From Microcoleaceae cyanobacterium UBA9251 (GTDB lineage Bacteria > Cyanobacteriota > Cyanobacteriia > Cyanobacteriales > Microcoleaceae): a stretch of 5,776 nucleotides of DNA. Positions within the stretch are counted from its first letter, which is position 1; every line of letters starts with the position of its first letter. The notes beneath the pieces were generated by a model that made no database searches, was not told where the DNA came from, and saw only the letters and a list, made by a program, of their open reading frames with translations. Both the position numbers and the translations under genes were made by a program. The stretch is taken from positions 29,248-35,023 of the forward strand of contig DPLL01000086.1 of the NCBI GenBank assembly GCA_003542015.1, given 5' to 3'. Below, piece after piece: positions 5,011 through 5,776 of the stretch.

Positions 5011-5757
5011 ATGAATGGAAAAGTATTAGAAATAGAAAACTTGACTGTTAGTTTTGATGGTTTTAAAGCCATCAATGGGCTAAATTTTAGCATGGATGCG
5101 GGGGAATTGCGGGTGATCATTGGCCCGAATGGTGCGGGCAAAACGACGTTTCTCGATGCGATTACTGGGAAGGTGCAGCCGACTGAAGGTAGGGTGTTAT
5201 TTAAGGGACGAGATTTGCGTAGCTTGTCGGAAGATAGGATTTCGCGTTTGGGAATTGGTCGCAAGTTTCAGACACCGCGAGTTTACCTAAATTTAACGCC
5301 GCGCGAAAATTTGGAGTTGTCTTGTAACAACAATAAAAATGTGTTTTCAACTCTGTTTAAGCCTTCCCCTGTCGCTGAAAAACGCACGGTTTCTGGTTTG
5401 TTAGAAACCATTGGTTTAGTTGCTAAGGCTGATGTGTCGGCTGGTTTGCTTTCTCACGGGGAAAAGCAGTGGTTGGAAATTGGAATGTTGGTGGCGCAAT
5501 CTCCTGATTTGTTGTTGGTAGATGAGCCTGTGGCGGGTTTGACTGATGAGGAAACGGCGTTAACGGGAGATTTGTTAATTTCGCTGGCCGAAAGTCATTC
5601 GGTGTTGGTAATTGAACATGATATGGAGTTTGTGCGACAAATTGCGCGGCAGGTGACGGTACTGCATCAGGGTGCGGTTTTGTGTGAAGGAACTATGGAT
5701 GAGGTGCAAAATGACGATCGCGTAATTGAGGTATATTTGGGAAAACCAGAAAACTAA
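5011..5757 (+). CDS. urtD: Urea ABC transporter ATP-binding protein UrtD
   Basis: This LivG-type ATPase subunit drives urea import with UrtE at the cytoplasmic face of UrtB/UrtC. From ATG 5011 it has 248 residues, the usual length. An in-frame TTG at 5002 would add only Met-Leu-Ile, and GTGAG at 4993-4997 is spaced better for that TTG than for the ATG, so the start is not fully settled. All ABC motifs are intact: Walker A GPNGAGKT (38-45, Lys44), Q-loop FQTP (Gln87), signature LSHGE (147-151), Walker B LLLVDEP (Asp171, Glu172) and the H-loop EHD (His203). The C-terminus VQNDDRVIEVYLG is typical of the LivG/UrtD type. LivG for amino acids is the only serious alternative and is made unlikely by the operon. 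Codons are G/T-rich (mainly TTG leucine), unlike urtC. urtE would be expected beyond the window. Confidence 0.95.
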   Translation: MNGKVLEIENLTVSFDGFKAINGLNFSMDAGELRVIIGPNGAGKTTFLDAITGKVQPTEGRVLFKGRDLRSLSEDRISRLGIGRKFQTPRVYLNLTPRENLELSCNNNKNVFSTLFKPSPVAEKRTVSGLLETIGLVAKADVSAGLLSHGEKQWLEIGMLVAQSPDLLLVDEPVAGLTDEETALTGDLLISLAESHSVLVIEHDMEFVRQIARQVTVLHQGAVLCEGTMDEVQNDDRVIEVYLGKPEN

Positions 5758-5758
5758 G

Positions 5759-5776
5759 AAGTCATTAGTCAGTAGT
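5759..5776. repeat. Possible start of a heptanucleotide tandem repeat
   Basis: Immediately after the urtD stop the sequence reads GTCATTA GTCAGTA GT (5761-5776), two imperfect 7-base units and the start of a third. It resembles the short tandem heptamer repeats (TAGTCAT type) common between cyanobacterial genes. The window ends here, so the array cannot be measured. Confidence 0.35.

Overview
The window carries most of an ABC-type urea transporter operon from a cyanobacterium, all on the + strand: urtA (urea-binding lipoprotein, 77-1402), urtB (permease, best start GTG 1767, to 2921), urtC (permease, 2949-4091), an AIM24/TIGR00266-family gene (4224-4952) and urtD (ATPase, best start ATG 5011, to 5757). 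The order urtA-B-C-D is the usual one. urtE, the second ATPase, is expected just downstream but lies outside the window.

A cyanobacterial origin is suggested by the close resemblance of all four Urt proteins to what I remember of cyanobacterial homologues, by three copies of the HIP1 octamer GCGATCGC, and by the style of the intergenic repeats (GTAGGTTGGGTT...AACCCAACA hairpins, a GAACAGGCA/TGCCTGTTC hairpin, and an element ending in GGACTTATGCA/TGCGTAAGTC). The repeat mix suggests a large, repeat-rich filamentous genome of the Oscillatoria/Microcoleus type. This is pattern memory, not a database match.

Layout: 1-76 is a short leader with a Shine-Dalgarno-like AGGAG, and the promoter probably lies upstream of the window. 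After urtA comes a 364-base gene-free stretch (1403-1766) packed with inverted repeats. The longest possible urtB reading frame runs back into these repeats, but a well-placed AGAGGA before GTG 1767 marks the likely true start. urtB and urtC are 27 bases apart. After urtC a ~90-base MITE-like inverted-repeat element (about 4099-4188) precedes the AIM24-family gene, which has its own ribosome binding site. A weak hairpin plus T-tract (4953-4984) lies between that gene and urtD.

Function: UrtA captures urea outside the plasma membrane, UrtB and UrtC form the heterodimeric channel, and UrtD (with UrtE) hydrolyses ATP on the cytoplasmic side. The imported urea would feed urease. The AIM24-family protein has no established role in urea uptake. 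Its position inside the operon, flanked by a mobile-looking repeat and a possible attenuator, is the least ordinary feature here. I see no clearly new biological system. The window is mainly a known transporter operon with an unusual passenger gene and repeat invasion of its intergenic spaces.
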